A stretch of 64,000 nucleotides of DNA from Nemania diffusa (GCA_038501195.1 JBBPUQ010000002.1:4975001-5039000), one strand, 5' to 3'. Positions 1-15,056 are shown, counted from the stretch's first letter. The notes: generated from the sequence alone by a model not told the origin. Numbers and translations are program-made.

Positions 1-432
1 GAAAAGCAAAGGGCTTACGCTGGAAACCTGTTTGCTCCCGCATACCTCGAAATTATTCAGAAGATCGACTCACCGTTCGTGCACTTAATCACGGACTTTT
101 ACTCACCACGGGTGGTCTTTGCTGGCGGTAGGGTTCTACTGGTTGGAGATGCGTCCACACATTTACGCCCTCACATTGGCTTTTCAACGAACCAAGCTGC
201 ATATCATACTCTTCTAACTCAGAAGCTTCTCACTGGAATAATGACAACAGAAGAATGGGAATACCAAACTACTGTGGCTGCCTACCTGCACTGGAAGAGA
301 AGCATTTGGTTTAGCGAATTCTTTCAGCGGCCACTTCATATTTCGATAGTAAGCGCGGTCTCGTTTTGGGCTACATCTGCACTAGCCAAAGTGAGGACAT
401 GGATGGGGTGGCTTCCAGAACAAGCAGTCTAG
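1..432 (+). CDS. FAD-dependent monooxygenase, C-terminal part (5' end outside window)
   Basis: The frame is open from base 1 and ends at TAG 430-432, giving 143 residues of a protein whose start lies upstream; the GTG at 79 is internal, not a start. Residues 49-51 read Gly-Asp-Ala, followed by R-P-H and S-T-N-Q-A-A. This is the second FAD-contacting GD motif of aromatic-hydroxylase-type flavoprotein monooxygenases (PF01494 fold), in the form seen in relatives of 2,6-dihydroxypyridine 3-monooxygenase. Such enzymes use NAD(P)H, FAD and O2 to hydroxylate small aromatic or heterocyclic substrates; the substrate here cannot be told. The C-terminus has a short hydrophobic stretch (about residues 112-130) that might associate with a membrane. 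Base composition is balanced and no RIP stops are visible, so this part of the gene looks functional although mutated repeats begin about 450 bases downstream. The family is fairly sure; the precise role is unknown. Confidence 0.85.
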   Translation, partial: EKQRAYAGNLFAPAYLEIIQKIDSPFVHLITDFYSPRVVFAGGRVLLVGDASTHLRPHIGFSTNQAAYHTLLTQKLLTGIMTTEEWEYQTTVAAYLHWKRSIWFSEFFQRPLHISIVSAVSFWATSALAKVRTWMGWLPEQAV

Positions 433-847
433 ACAATAACGCTAAAGCAGGTAATTGGTATTGCTAATTTAATGGGAAAATTATTTGTTTCTTTTTTGTC
501 AAAGTTATTAATTTTTTTAACGTGGCATATCCAGCTTAATACAGCTCCTTCCTTTTAGAAAGCCTAGTCTAACAGTTCCATATATATTTCTAAAGATCGG
601 ATGGTTCCTTATTGTGGTGTGTCCGGTCTTTTTCGAAATAAAGTGACTAGAATTTATATCTATGGTTTTTGACTATATATAGTACCTCTGGTCCTTTTAA
701 AAAGCTAAATGTTGGAATACTGGTATTAGTTATAACTGTATGTTGTAGTTTGTATGCTGTAGTACTTGTATTACAGTTGTACAAACAGGTATATAGTTAT
801 ATAAGCAAGTATTTATTTTGTATACTAGCAGAGATTTTATTTACAAT
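433..847. other. 3' flank of the monooxygenase gene, no gene seen
   Basis: This spacer separates the monooxygenase stop from the first retrotransposon. It is moderately A+T-rich but keeps CpA and TpG dinucleotides (for example around 775-790), so it is not heavily RIP-mutated. It probably holds the 3' UTR and terminator of the upstream gene. An open frame crosses 669-983, but it runs into the LTR and the A+T repeat and its product is low-complexity, so I do not call it a gene. The last five bases (843-847, acaat) are the left target duplication of element A. Confidence 0.6.
637..642 (+). terminator. Possible polyadenylation signal AATAAA
   Basis: A canonical AATAAA hexamer lies 205 bases after the monooxygenase stop codon, a reasonable distance for a fungal 3' UTR, and T-rich tracts precede it. 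It sits in non-RIP sequence, so it is not simply a product of A+T bias as similar hexamers further right would be. No transcript evidence is available. Confidence 0.35.
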
Positions 848-1084
848 TGTTGCACAAGGCTCACAAAAAAGGGAGAGCTTTAAGCAAATAAAGCTATATT
901 ATATGAAAAATCTATATATAAAAAGAAAAAAAAAAAAGTTAGAAATTTTTTTGCACAAAAATTGCTTATATATATATATATAAAGCAGTTTAAAGCAATA
1001 ATAAATAAAACTATTTATTTAATTATATAATAAAACTATTTAATTTATTTAAATAATTAAATTAATATTAATTAATTTATAATT
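848..1084 (-). repeat. LTR of element A, left (3' LTR in coding sense)
   Basis: This 237-bp LTR matches D's LTRs from its TGTTGCAC edge to its end. Its first 60 or so bases still carry CA, GG and GC dinucleotides, while the inner part is fully RIP-converted, so the RIP boundary lies inside this LTR. It contains the family's poly-A tract and a TA-repeat, which in the coding sense reads as a TATA-like box. Confidence 0.85.
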
Positions 1085-2470
1085 ATTTTTTTTTTAAAAA
1101 AATAACTTATTTACAAATTATAAAAATTAAATATATAAATTTTAATTAATTATTTTTTAATAAAAAAAAAATCGTTTTAAATATTTATTATATTATTAAT
1201 TATTAAATTTTGTTTTTTTTAAGTTATAATATAATTTTTTTATATATTAATATTATTATTTTAAATATATTTTTTATATATATATTTTTTTTTTTTATAA
1301 AATTAATAAATTATTATTTTTATAAAGTTTTTTAATTATATTATTTTAAATTATTTATAACTAACTTTTTAATTTTAATAATAGTTTTATTATATTTAAA
1401 TTATTATTATAAAACTTTTTTAATAATATAAAATTATTTTAAAAGTTTTTAATATAATATTATTTATTATTAATATTTTAGCTTTTTTAATTAATTTAAT
1501 ATTATAACTTTTAATAATATAAATATATTATATATATTTTTTTTATTTTAAATTTTTTTTTATTTTTAAATTTAAATATTTTATTTTTAAAGTTATTGTT
1601 TTTTTAATTTATTAATAAATTATTAAAATATTTTTATAAATAATTAATATAATATTAATTTATAAATTTTTAAAATAAAAAAATTTATAATATAAATATA
1701 TTATTATTTTTTTTTTAAATTTTATATATTTGTTATATTATTAAATAATTAAATTTATTTAAAAATTTATTAATTATTTAAAATTGTTATTTTTTTAATA
1801 TAAATATATAATTATTTATATTAAAATTAAAATTTTAATATTTTTTATTAATTTATATAATTATATAATATTATATATATTTTAATTTTTTTTTAATAAA
1901 ATTTATAAATTATATAATTTTTTATATTTTGTTTTAAATTTTAAGTTATAATATTTTTTTAGCTATTAATAAATTTTTCAGTTTTTTTTAAATTATATAA
2001 TTTTTTTAATTAAAATAAAATAATATTAAAAAATTTATTTTAATTTTATAAAAAAACAATTTAATAAATTTATAAAATATTAATATTTATATATAATTTA
2101 AAATTAAAATTTATTTAAATTAATTATTTTAATAATAATTAATATAAAACTAAAATTATTAATTTAAATATTTATTTATAATTTTAGTTTATTTTATAGT
2201 TTTATAATAATTTATAAATATTAAAATATATTAAACTTTTATAATTTTATATAATTTATTTATAAAAGTAAATATAAATTAAAACTTTTTATTAAAAATT
2301 AATATAATTAATATTTTAAAAATTTAAAAAAAACTTTTATAATATATTTATATAATATTTTTTATAGTTATTTATATAATATATAATATAATTTAAACTT
2401 TTTTTTTAATTAATTTATTATAATTAATATATTATTATAATTATATTTATTTTTAAATATTTATTTAAAG
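1085..2470 (-). pseudogene. Element A body, first segment (3' end of pol in coding sense)
   Basis: This segment aligns with 47197-48610 of D, the part just inside D's 3' LTR (coding minus). It corresponds to the region after RNase H, where Ty3/gypsy elements carry integrase and its C-terminal extension. No integrase motif can be read because almost all codons are A/T only and stops are dense in all frames. The segment ends at the target duplication of F (2471-2475, tttat). Confidence 0.65.
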
Positions 2471-2475
2471 TTTAT

Positions 2476-2708
2476 AGTTATAATTAATTAATATTAGTTT
2501 AATTATTTAAATAAAGTAAATAGCTTTATAATTTAGTTAAATAAATAACTTTATTTATTATTATTTTAAACTATTTTATATATATATATATAAATAATCT
2601 TTTTATAAAAAAATTTTTAACTTTTTTTTTTTTTTTATTTATAGATTTTTTATATAATATAGCTTTATTTATTTAAAACTTTGCTTTTTTTATAAGCTTT
2701 ATTTAATA
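2476..2708 (+). repeat. 5' LTR of element F
   Basis: This LTR is the reverse complement of the family 1 LTR as seen in A and D. It starts agttat, carries a TA-repeat resembling a TATA box about mid-length, then a T-tract, and ends with the RIP-converted form of GTGCAACA. It keeps more AGCT and AACT sites than F's 3' LTR at 15334-15565. Confidence 0.85.
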
Positions 2709-5379
2709 ATTTATAAATTATTTATATTTATAAAATATAAAAACTATTTTTAAATATTTTTTATAAAAAAATTAAACTATAATTAATTATTATAATAATA
2801 TTAATATTTAAAAAGTATATTATTTTTAAATAATAAATTAAAAAATAAATTAATTTAATTTTTAATAAATTATAACTATTTATAATTATAAATAATAAAT
2901 AGCTTTTTTTAATTTTTTATATAAAAACTAATATTTAAATATATTTTAAAAAATTTAATTAAAATATTTTAATTATTATAAAAGTTAAAAATAATAATAA
3001 ATTAATTATTTTAGCTTTTTTAATAAAAAACTTTTAAAATAAAAATTAAATCTTTAATAATAATAATATATTAATAATAAATTAAAAATTTATATAATTT
3101 AATTATATTATTTATTTAATATATAAAAACTTTTATTAATTAAATTAAAAAATTTAATAAAATTATAATTAATAAAAAAAAAACAATTAAATTATTTAAT
3201 AAAAAATAATAAAAAAAAATTTATTTTTAATTTTTATTTTAAATAAATTATTAATTATTTATTTTAAAAATTAAAAATAATTATTATTAAATATAATTAT
3301 ATTTAAAAATTATTAAATAAAACTAATTAATATATTATTAATTTATTTTTTTATAAAAATAATATTTTAAAATTTATTTAAATAAATAAAAAATTTTATA
3401 AATTAATTAAAATATTTATATTTATTTTTTATAATAATAAAAATAAAAATAATATTAAGTTTAAAATATAATTATATATTATAAAAAATAAATTAGTTAT
3501 TAATAAAAATTAATTTATTAATAATATTATAAAAATAATTAATATTAAAATTTATATTAATAATAAAATTATTAAATATTTATTTTTATATTTAATTAAA
3601 AGTTATTTTAATTAATTAATTATAATTAAAATATTTTTTAATTATTTAAAAAAAAACTATAAAAATATAAATATTAATAAAAAATTTAAATTAAAATAAA
3701 AATTTTTTAATTTTAATAATTATATTTTAGTTATTTTTTTTAATTTTAAAATTAATTTTATTTAATTAATTAAAAAAACTAAATTAAAAAATAAAAAATA
3801 AAAAAAATATTTTAAAAATAAATTATTTAATAAATTATTAAATATTTTTTTTATTTATTTAAATAATAATATTTTTTTTAATTAATATATTAAATTTTAT
3901 ATTTAATTAATTTATTAAATATATATAAATAATAAAAAATATAATATTAAATATAAAATTAATTAATTAATTTTTTTTAATAATATAAATAAATTTAATT
4001 AATATATTATTTATTATAATATTAATAATAAAAACAATAATATTAAAATTAATAATAAAAATATTAAAATTTTAATAATTAAAAGCTATAATATTTTAAA
4101 TAATTTTAAATTATTAAAGCTAATAAAAAAAAGCAAATATTTTAATTATTAATAAAAAAAATATATTTTAAAAAATTATTTGTTAAATAATATTAAAAAA
4201 AAAATATGTTTATAAAATATTATAGTTATATTTATTACTTTTTATAATAAAATAAAAGTTTTAAAAAATATTATAAAAAAAATTAAAAAAAATAAAACAT
4301 TAAAAAAATAACTTTAAATAAACTAAATTTTTATTTAAAAAAAATATTATAAAAAAATTATATAAATAATAAATTAAATTTAATAAATAAATATTTAAAA
4401 AAATAATTTTTATTATATATATATATTATAAATAATAATAAATTTTTATTAATTATTAAAGATTTTTTTAAAAATATAAAAATAAATATATATATAAATG
4501 TAAATATATTATTTATAAAAAAAATTATTAAAATATTAAACTTTTTTATAATTATTTAATTTTATTTTTAATTAATTTTTAAAAATAATTATAAAAAAAA
4601 ATAAAATATTAAAATTATTTTATTAATATTTTTATAAATATAAAAAAAAAAATTTAAAAATATATTTTTAATAGCAATATTTTTTTAAATATATAAAATA
4701 ATTATTAAAAAATTTTAATTAATATTTTTATTTAATTATTTTTTTAATTAATATTTTAATAAAAATTTAAATATAAATTAAATAAAAATATAATTTATAA
4801 ATTTTAAATATTAAATAAATATAAATTATAAAAATATAAAGTTTTTTTTAAAAAAAAAAATAATTATATTAATAAAAAAATATTAAAAAAAATTAAATAA
4901 TATTTTAAATTTTAATTATAAAATAATTTAATTTTATTAAAAAAATTATAATTAAAATATAATATAATTTAAATAATAGTTTAATTTTTTTTATAAAATA
5001 AAAAAAAAAAAAAATTTGAAAAAAAAAACAAAAAAATTATTTTATGTTAAAAAATTAACAATTTAAATTTTTATAAAATATAATAAAATAAATTAAAATA
5101 ATATAAAATTAAAATTTTAATAAAAATAGTTAATATTATTATAACTGTTTTTAATATAATAATTTTATATAATAATTTTATATAAAAAATATAAATTATA
5201 ATTATTTATAAAATTAATAAATTTATTAATAATAAAAAAAAAAACTTTTTTTAATAAAAAAAAAAAAAACTTTATAAAAAAACTTTATAAATAATTTTTA
5301 AAAAATATTATAATTTATTATATATATTTAATAAAATAAATTTTAATAATTTTTAATATAATTTTTTATATAAAATATT

Positions 5380-6530
5380 ATTAAATAAATTAAAAATAAT
5401 TTATAAATATTTAATTAATAATTTATATAAAAAATTTATTAAATTTAATAATATATTTTATATTTTTTTTTATATTATTTATAAAAAAATAAAAAAAAAA
5501 ATTTAAATTTTATATAAATTATTAAAAATTTAATAAATTAATAAAAAAAAATAAAAATTTTTTATTTTTAATTAAAAAAATATTATTATAATTTTTTAAA
5601 ATTAATATATTTATTAAATTAAATATAAAATAAATATTTAATTAAATATATATAAAATTTAAATAAAAAAATTTAATAACTTTTTATATTTATTATAAAT
5701 TTTTTAAATATAAAATATTTTTATTTAATTTTATTAATAATTTTATTATATTTTAAAAATATATTAATAATATATTATTTAATTATTTAAATAATTTTTA
5801 TAATATATATATAAATAATATATTTATTTATTTAATTAATTTAAAAAATTATTAAAAATATATATAAATAATATTATAATAATTATATATTATTAAATTT
5901 TAAATAAATTTAAAAAAATTTAAATTTTATATTATAAAAATTAAATTTTTAAAATATATTATTAATATAAATAATATTTAAATTAATTTAATTAAAATAA
6001 AAATAATAAAAAATTAAAAAACTTTTATAACTATAAAAAAAATATAATTTTTTTTAAAAATTTATAATTTTTATAAAAAATTTATAAAAAATTATAATTA
6101 AATTATTAATTTTATAATATAATTAATAAAAAAAAAAAATAATTTTTTTATAAATTAATAAATATAATTAAATATTTTTATAATTATAAAAAGTTTTTAT
6201 ATTTTATTTAATATTATAATATTATAAATATAATTTATTTATTAAAATTAAAATTAATATTTTTAATAATATAATTATAAAAGTTTTATTTTAAAAATAT
6301 AAAAATAATTAATATTTTATTATATATTATTTTAAAATTTTATATAATATTAAATTAAATTATAAAACTTTTAATAAAAAAATATTTATAATATTTTTAA
6401 TTTTTAAAAAATAACAATTTAAATTAATTAATAATTATATTAAATTTTTTTTAATAATAATAAATTATTAAATTTTAAAATATTTTAATTAAAAATAATA
6501 TTTAAATTTATAATAAATAAAATAAATAAA
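5380..6530 (+). pseudogene. Element F reverse transcriptase/RNase H remnant
   Basis: This stretch aligns with the minus-strand reverse-transcriptase and RNase H region of D (50390-49250) after reverse complementation. The segment around 5401-5450 corresponds to D's block that leads into the reverse transcriptase. Saturated RIP leaves only A/T-type codons and many stops. The assignment rests on alignment to D, not on motifs readable here. Confidence 0.6.
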
Positions 6531-8549
6531 ACTATTTATAAAATATAATTTTTATATTATTTATTATTTTAAAAAAAAAAATATATTAATTAATATTTTA
6601 ATAAAAAAATATAAAAATTTTATTATATATAAAAAAAAAAAAAATATATAAAAATATTAAATAATTTTTTAATTAATAAATAATATAGTTTATAATATAT
6701 TTATATAAATAACTTTTTTAAATTAAATTATTTATTATAAAAATATAAAAAAATATAAAAGTTTTATTAAATTTTTAATTAATTATAAAAATATTTAAAA
6801 AAAACAAAAAAAACTTTAATATAAAAATTTATTATAAAAAAATTTTTATTAATAAAAATAATTTATAATAATTAATTAAAAATTTAATTATTTATAATAA
6901 AAAATTTATAATTTTTAATTTTTTATATTTATATATTTAATTTATTTAAAAAATATATAATAAAATATTTATTATATATTTAAAAAAAAAAAGAAATATA
7001 TAAACTTTTTATAAAATATTATTAATAATTTAAATTTAAAAAAAATTATAATATATATATTTTTAATTATATAATATATTATTTTATAAAAATTTTATAT
7101 AATAAAATATTTAATAAATTTTTTTTTTTTTTATTTTAAATTATATTTAAAAATATTTAATTATAAATTTTAAATAAATATTTAAAAATAAATATAGTTA
7201 TAATAATATATTAATTATAATAAATTAATTAAAAAAAAATATAAATTATATTATATATTATATAAATAATTATAAAAAATGCTATATAAATCTATTATAA
7301 AAATTTTTTTAAAATTTTTAAAATATTAATTATATTAACTTTTAATAAAAAACTTTAGTTTATATTTACTTTTATAAATAAATTATATAAAATTATAAAA
7401 ATTTATTATATTTTAATATTTATAAATTATTATAAAACTATAAAATAAATTAAAATTATAAATAAATATTTAAATTAATAATTTTAATTTTATATTAATT
7501 ATTATTAAAATAATTAATTTAAATAATTTTTTATAATAAATTATATATAAATATTATTATTTTATAAATTTATAAAATTATTTTTTTATAAAATTAAAAT
7601 AAATTTTTTAATATTATTTTATTTTTATTAAAAAAATTATATAATTTAAAAAAAATTAAAAAATATATTAATAATTAAAAAAATATTATAATTTAATATT
7701 TAAAATAAAATATATAAAATTATATAATTTATAAATTTTATAAAAAAAAAGTTAAAATATATATAACATTATATAATTATATAAATTAATAAAAAATATT
7801 AAAACTTTAATTTTAATATAAATAATTATATATTTATATTAAAAAAAATAATAGTTTTAAATAATTAATAAATTTTTAAATAAACTTAATTATTTAATAA
7901 TATAATAAATATATAAAATTTTTAAAAAAAATAATAATATATTTATATTATAAGTTTTTTTTTTATAAAAAATAATTAATTAATATTATATTAATTAATT
8001 ATAAAAATATTTTAATAATTTATTAATAAATTAAAAAAGTAATAATTTTAAAAATAAAAAATTTAAATTTAAAAATAAAAAAAAATTTAAAATAAAAAAA
8101 ATATATATAATATAATTATATTATTAAAAGTTATAATATTAAATTAATTAAAAAAGCTAAAATATTAATAATAAATAATATTATATTAAAAATTTTTAAA
8201 ATAATTTTATATTATTAAAAAGATTTTACAATAATAATTTAAATATAATTAAATTTTTATTAAAATTAAATAATTAATTATAAATAATTTAAAATAATAT
8301 TATTAAAAAATTTTATAAAAATAATAATTTATTAATTTTATATAAAAAAAAAATATATATATATAAAAAATATATTTAAAATATAATATTAAAAAAAAAC
8401 AATAATATTAATATATAAAAAAACTATATTATAACTTAAAAAAAAAAAGTTTAATAATTAATAATATAATAAATATTTAAAGCAATTTTTTTTTATTTAA
8501 AAGTAATGAATTAAAATTTATATATTTAATTTTTATAATTTATAAATAA

Positions 8550-8795
8550 TATTATATATTAATATTTATAAAAAACAAAGCTATTAATTAAATAATTTAA
8601 TTATATATAAAAATTTAAATATAAAAAAAAAAAAAACAAAAAATTTAATTAATATAAAATAATAAAAATAAATAATATATAAATTATTTAAAATAATAAA
8701 TTTTAATAATAAATAAGTTTTATAAAAAAAGTGAAAAAATTATAATATATAATTAAAATAATTATATAATTTATATTAGTTATTATATTATAATT
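8550..8795 (-). repeat. LTR of element C, left (3' LTR)
   Basis: This family 2 LTR has its leading TGTT converted to TATT. Almost every AGC and AAC retained in the partner LTR at 15057-15305 is converted to A/T here, so the pair differs by transitions. Confidence 0.85.
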
Positions 8796-11700
8796 ATTTT
8801 TTTTTAAAAAAAAAAAAAAAAATTTTATATAAATAATAATTAAATTAAATATTTTTTAATAAAAAAAAAATTTATTTTAAATATTTATTTATAAGTTTTA
8901 TTTTAAATTTTTTATTTTTTATATTATTTTATAAATTTTTTTATATTTAATTATTAAATAATAATTTATTAAAATTTATTTTATATATATTAAATTTTAT
9001 ATGTTTTTTTTTTATATAATTATTTAATATTTTTTTTAATAATTTTATTATTATTAAAATATAGTTTTATAAATTTATTTTTTATTTTTATTTTTAGTTA
9101 TTTTTTTAAATATATTAAAAATTTTATTATATTTAAATAGTTTTAATAAAATTAATATAAAAATAATATATTATTTTTAAAATTTTTAATTAAATATTAT
9201 TTATTATTAATATTTTAATTTTATTATATAATTTAATATTAAAGTTTTTTATAATATAATTATAAAATTTAAATTTTTTTAATAATAAACTTTTTTTTTT
9301 TTTTAATTTAATTAATTTTTTAATAAAATTTTTTTATTTTTGTTTAAATAAAAAATTATTAAAATATTTTTATAGTTTATTTATATAATATTTATTAATT
9401 ACTTTTTAAAAATTTAAAATTTTTAATATTTATATATTTTTTTTATATATTAAAATTTTAAAAAATTATTAAATTATTAAAAGATTTAATTTATTAAAAA
9501 GTTTATTTATAATTTATAATTATTGTTTTTTTAAAATAAATATATAATTATTTATATTAAAATTATTTTTTTTTTTTTTTATTTATTTAATAAATTATTT
9601 TTTTTTAAATTTTTTATATATTTATTTTTATAATTATAATATAATTTGCTATAATTTAAACTTTTTTTTGTTTTTATTTTTAAATATATTATTTATATAT
9701 AATTATTTTTTTTAATTTTTTAATAATAATTTAATAATTTTAATTAAAATAAAAAAATATAAAAAAATTTATTTTTATTTTATAAAAAAATAACTTTATT
9801 AATTTATATAATATAAATATTTAAATATAATTTATAATAAAAATTTAATTTAATTAATTATTTTAAAAATAATTTATATAAAATTATAACTTTTAATTTA
9901 AATATTTATTTATAATTTTTATTTAATTTATTATTTTATAATAATTTAATAATATAAAAATATAAATAACTTTTATTAATTTATTTACTTTATTTATAAA
10001 AGTTAAAATAAATTAAAATTTTTTATTAAAAATTAAAGTTTTAAATATATTAAATATTTAAAAAAAACTTTTATAATATATTTTTATAATATTTTTTATT
10101 ATTATTTTTATTATATAAAATATTGTTTATATTTTTTTATTTAATTAATTTATTATAATTAATATATTATTATATTTTTTATAATTTTTTAATATTTATT
10201 TAAAATTTATAATTAAATATTTTTATATTTAATTTAATATTAATAATAGTTATAATTTTTTTAAAATTTTATTTTTTAAAACTTTAATAAATTAATATTT
10301 TAAATAATTTAATATATAAATTTAATAATTTTTAAATAGTTTAAACTATTAATATTATTTATATATTAATTGTTTTATTTTTTTTATATTTAAATAAATT
10401 ATAACTATATAGTTATAAATTTTAAAAATTAATTAAATATATAAATTTATATAATTAAATATAATTAGTTTTATTTAATAAAATATAAGTTTTTTTTTTA
10501 AAGTTTATAAATTATTTAATTTTTTATTTTTTGTTTTTTAATAATATATTTTTATAGCAAAATTAATATAGTTTTATTTAAAAATATAATTAATAAATTA
10601 ATAATTTATTAATTATTTCAAATTTTTTTTTAAATTGTTTTAAATAATAATAATAATAATAATTATATTATTTATTATTTATTTTAAATATTTTTTATTA
10701 AAAAATATAAATATAATTAAATATTATTATATATATTTTTTATTTTTTTAAATAATTAAATTTTTTTATTTATAAAATAAAACATTTATAATAATGTTTT
10801 TTTTTTTAAATAATAAATAATTATAAAATTATATTTTAAAAAAAATATTATTTAATTAATTTATTTTAAATTAAAATATTATTTTTAATTAAAATATTTT
10901 AATATTTTATAATTTATAATAATAAAAAACAGTTTTTTTTATTAATTATTTATTAGTTTTAGTTTTTATTTTTTTAATATTAATATTATTATTAATAATT
11001 TTTTATTATAAATATTATAATTTAATTTTATATTATATAAAATTTTAAAATAATAAATTATTAAATATTATTTTTTTTTATAAAACTAAAATATTATTTT
11101 TATAATTATTTTATTAAAAATATTAATTTTTATTTTAATAAATAAATTATAATTATAATAACTTAAAATAAAAAATATAATTAAGTTTTTTTTTAAAAAT
11201 TTAAAAGTTTTTTTATATTAAAAAGTTTATATAAAAACAACTTTTTTTTTTATTAATTAATTTAATAATTTAGCTATTTTATTATAATTTTTTATAAATT
11301 TTTAATAAAAGTTATAAAAATTTAAAAAAAATTATATATTTTTAATAATAATAAAAAATTTTTATTTATATATTATTTTAACTTTATTAAAATTTATTTA
11401 TATTTTATTTATATTAATAATATAATTTAAAAATTTAATTTCGATTATATAAAATTTTAATTTTTTTAAATTAGTTTATAAATTAATATTTTTTAATTAT
11501 TATAATATTTTTTTTATATATTTTTTATATTTAATTAAATTATTAAAATAAATAAAAATATTATTTATATAAATATTATAAAAATTATTTAAATAATTAA
11601 ACAAAATATTATTTATATATTTTTAAAATATAAAAAATTTATTAATAAATTTAAAAAATAATATTTTATATTAATAAATTTTATAATAAATATAAAAAAT

Positions 11701-14700
11701 AATTAAATTTTTTTTTTTTAAATTTATATAAATTTAATAAAATATTTATTTTATATTAATTTTTATAAAAATTTTTATTTTAAAAATTTAAAACAATATT
11801 TTTTTAATTAATAATAATAAATAATAAGTTTTTTTTATAAAAATATTAAATTTTTAATAATTAATATAAAATTATAATTTATTATATAATTTATTTATAA
11901 ATAAAATAAAAAATATAAATAAAATATTATTTAATTTAATAAATTTTTTTTATAAATTATTTATTAAATATTCTTTTATAACTTTTAATTTATTTATAAA
12001 TATTTTATATAAAAATAAATATTTTAAATTTTTTAATTTTTTATTATTTATAAATTTAATATAATAGTTTATTTATAAATAATATAAAAATAAAATATTA
12101 AAATTTATTTTATTAAATATTTAAAATAAATTATAATATTTATTAAAAATAACTTTAAAAGTTTTTTATTATAATTTATTGTTTTTTTTTATAAAAAAAC
12201 TTTCGATTTTTTTATTAATAATAATTTTATTAATTTTATAAATATTAATAATATAAATATTTTTAACTAGTTTATTTTATTTTATTAAAAATTAAAAAAT
12301 TATAATATTTATATTAATTATATTAATATTTAATTGTTTTTTATATTATTTAATTTTATTTTTTTATATATAATATAAATTTTAAATATTAATTTTTTAT
12401 TTTTTTAATATATTAAAATTAACTTTTTTAATTAATATATATTATTGTTTTTTTTTTTTTTTAATAAATTTTTTTTTATATAAAAAATAGTTTTTTTTTT
12501 AAAATATAGTTTATTTTTTTTAAATCTTTTTTTTTAAAATTTTTTTATTTTAATATTTATATAAAAGTTTTAAATTTTATATTATTAACTTTAGTTGCTT
12601 TTTTTTAAAATTTATGTTTTTTTTTGTTTTTTTTTTAAATTTATATTTTTTTATATTATATTTTAATTATAATTAAAATATTATAATTATATATTAATTT
12701 AATTTATATTAATAATATATTTTATATTATAATTAATAAATAAAATAAATAAAAATAAAAGTTAATTTTTTTAATAATTAAAAAAAATATTATATTTTTA
12801 AAACTATAACTTTTTTAAAATAAAGTTATTTTATATATTAATAATATATAAAAATATTTTTTAAAATATATATTTTTTTATTTTTATAATAATTTTAAAA
12901 ATTTAACTAATTTTTTATTTATTTTATTTGTTATATTTTATTATATTTTAAAATATAAATTAAATTAAAAATAAATTTAAATATTTTATAATTTATTTAA
13001 TAAAAATAATATTTATATATATATATATATTTATTTTTATATTTTTAAAAATATTTTTAATAGTTAATAATAATTTATTATAGTTTATAATATAAATATA
13101 TAAAAAAAGCTTTTTTTTTTAAATATTTATTTATAATATTTAATTTATTAATAAACTTTAAAAATATTTTTTTTAAAAAAAAAATTATTTTTTTTAAAAT
13201 TAATTTTTTATTTATATAATATTTTATTTAAATATATTATTTTTTTTAACTTTTTATTTAGTTAAATTATTAAAAAAAGATTAATTTATAATAATATTAA
13301 AATAAACTTTTTTATTAACATTGTTTTTTTTTTAAAATATTTATAAAATTAATATTTAATTTATTTATAATTAAAACATTTTTTTTTTATTAATAACTTA
13401 TATATTTTTTTTTTTTTTTATATTTATATTTAAAATATAAACTATTTATTTAAATAATTATTATTATAAAATTTTTTATTTATATTTATAATTAAAGTTT
13501 TATTTTAAAATATAACTGCTGTTTTTTTATTTTTATATAAAATATTACATTTTTTATTTTTTATATTAAAAATATATACAATTTATATATAATAACAAAT
13601 ATAAAACTTAAATATTTTATTTAATTTTAAATATTTAAATATAATATTAATAATTATATAAATATTAAAATAGTTTTTAAAACTATTTTTTTATTAATTT
13701 TTTATTAATTTAGTTTTATTTATAAAATAAATAAAGTTATTTTTAAATTTAATAAATTTATTAAAAAAATATTTAATAAAACTATTTTTTATATATAAAG
13801 TTTTAAATTTTATTTTAAATTTATTAAAAATATTAATATTATAATATTATTTATATAAATATATAAATAATATATATAATAAAATTAAAGCTTTAAAATA
13901 TATATTATTTAAATAAAGCTATAAATATTTAACTATTTTTTTATTTAAATAAAACTTAATATTTATTATTTTAATAATATTATTAATAAATTAATTTTTA
14001 TTAATTATTAAATAATTTTTTATATTATAATATTATATTTTAAATTTTATATTATTTTTATTAAAGTTATTATAAAAAATAAAAATTAAAATTTTAATTA
14101 ATTTATAAGTTTTTTTTTAATTTAATTTAATAATATATTAGTTTTATATTTTTTAATTAATAAATTTATTATTTATTAATTAATTTTATTAATTTAATTT
14201 TAAAACTAAAACTTTTTTAATTTTAAATTTATTAATTTAATAAAAAAACAATTTAATATAATTTAATTAATAAATATAAAATAATTAAAATTTATAATTA
14301 ATATTTTTATTTTTAATTAATTAATAATTATTAAAATTTATTTTTTATTAATAAAAAAGTTATATTATTTAATTAAATTATTAAATTAGTTTTTACTTTT
14401 TTATAAAAGTTTATAAAAGTTATTTATTTATTAATATATAACAAAAAATACAAATAAATAAAATTTAAATTTAATTTATAAAATTTTAAACTTTTTAAAT
14501 AATTATTTAAAATTAATATAATTTATTAATTTATTAAATTAAAAAATAGCTATTTAAACTTTATTAATAATATTATAATAAAAAAATATAAAATTATTAT
14601 TTTTTATATATATATTAATAAAATTAATAATTAATTTTTATTAATTTTTTTTTAGTTTATTTATAAAGTTTATATATTATTTATTTATAAAGCTAGATTT

Positions 14701-15056
14701 TTTATATTATTTATAAAATTTATTAATTATTTTATTAAAAACTTTATATAAATTTTTTTTTTTATTATTTTTTACAATATAAATATAAGTTTTTATATTT
14801 TAAAAATTAAAGTTAATTAATAAATTATATTAAACTTTGTTTTAAAAAGTTTTATTAAGTTTAAAAAACAATTTTTTTAAGTTATTTAGTTCAAAATAAA
14901 CTTTTTTACAAATTTAAAACTTGTTATTTATATTTTTTATTATAATATTATTATATTAATATTTATTTTATAAATTTATAATTTTTTGTTTTTTTTTTTT
15001 AAAATAAAAATATATTTAAAAGCAATTTTTATGTTTTATATAAATAATATTTAAAT

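Noticed and set aside
669..983. Possible 104-codon gene
   Set aside because: The frame begins in the spacer and continues through the LTR of A into a low-complexity Lys/Ile-rich tail. It has no recognisable domain, and an ATG-less start.
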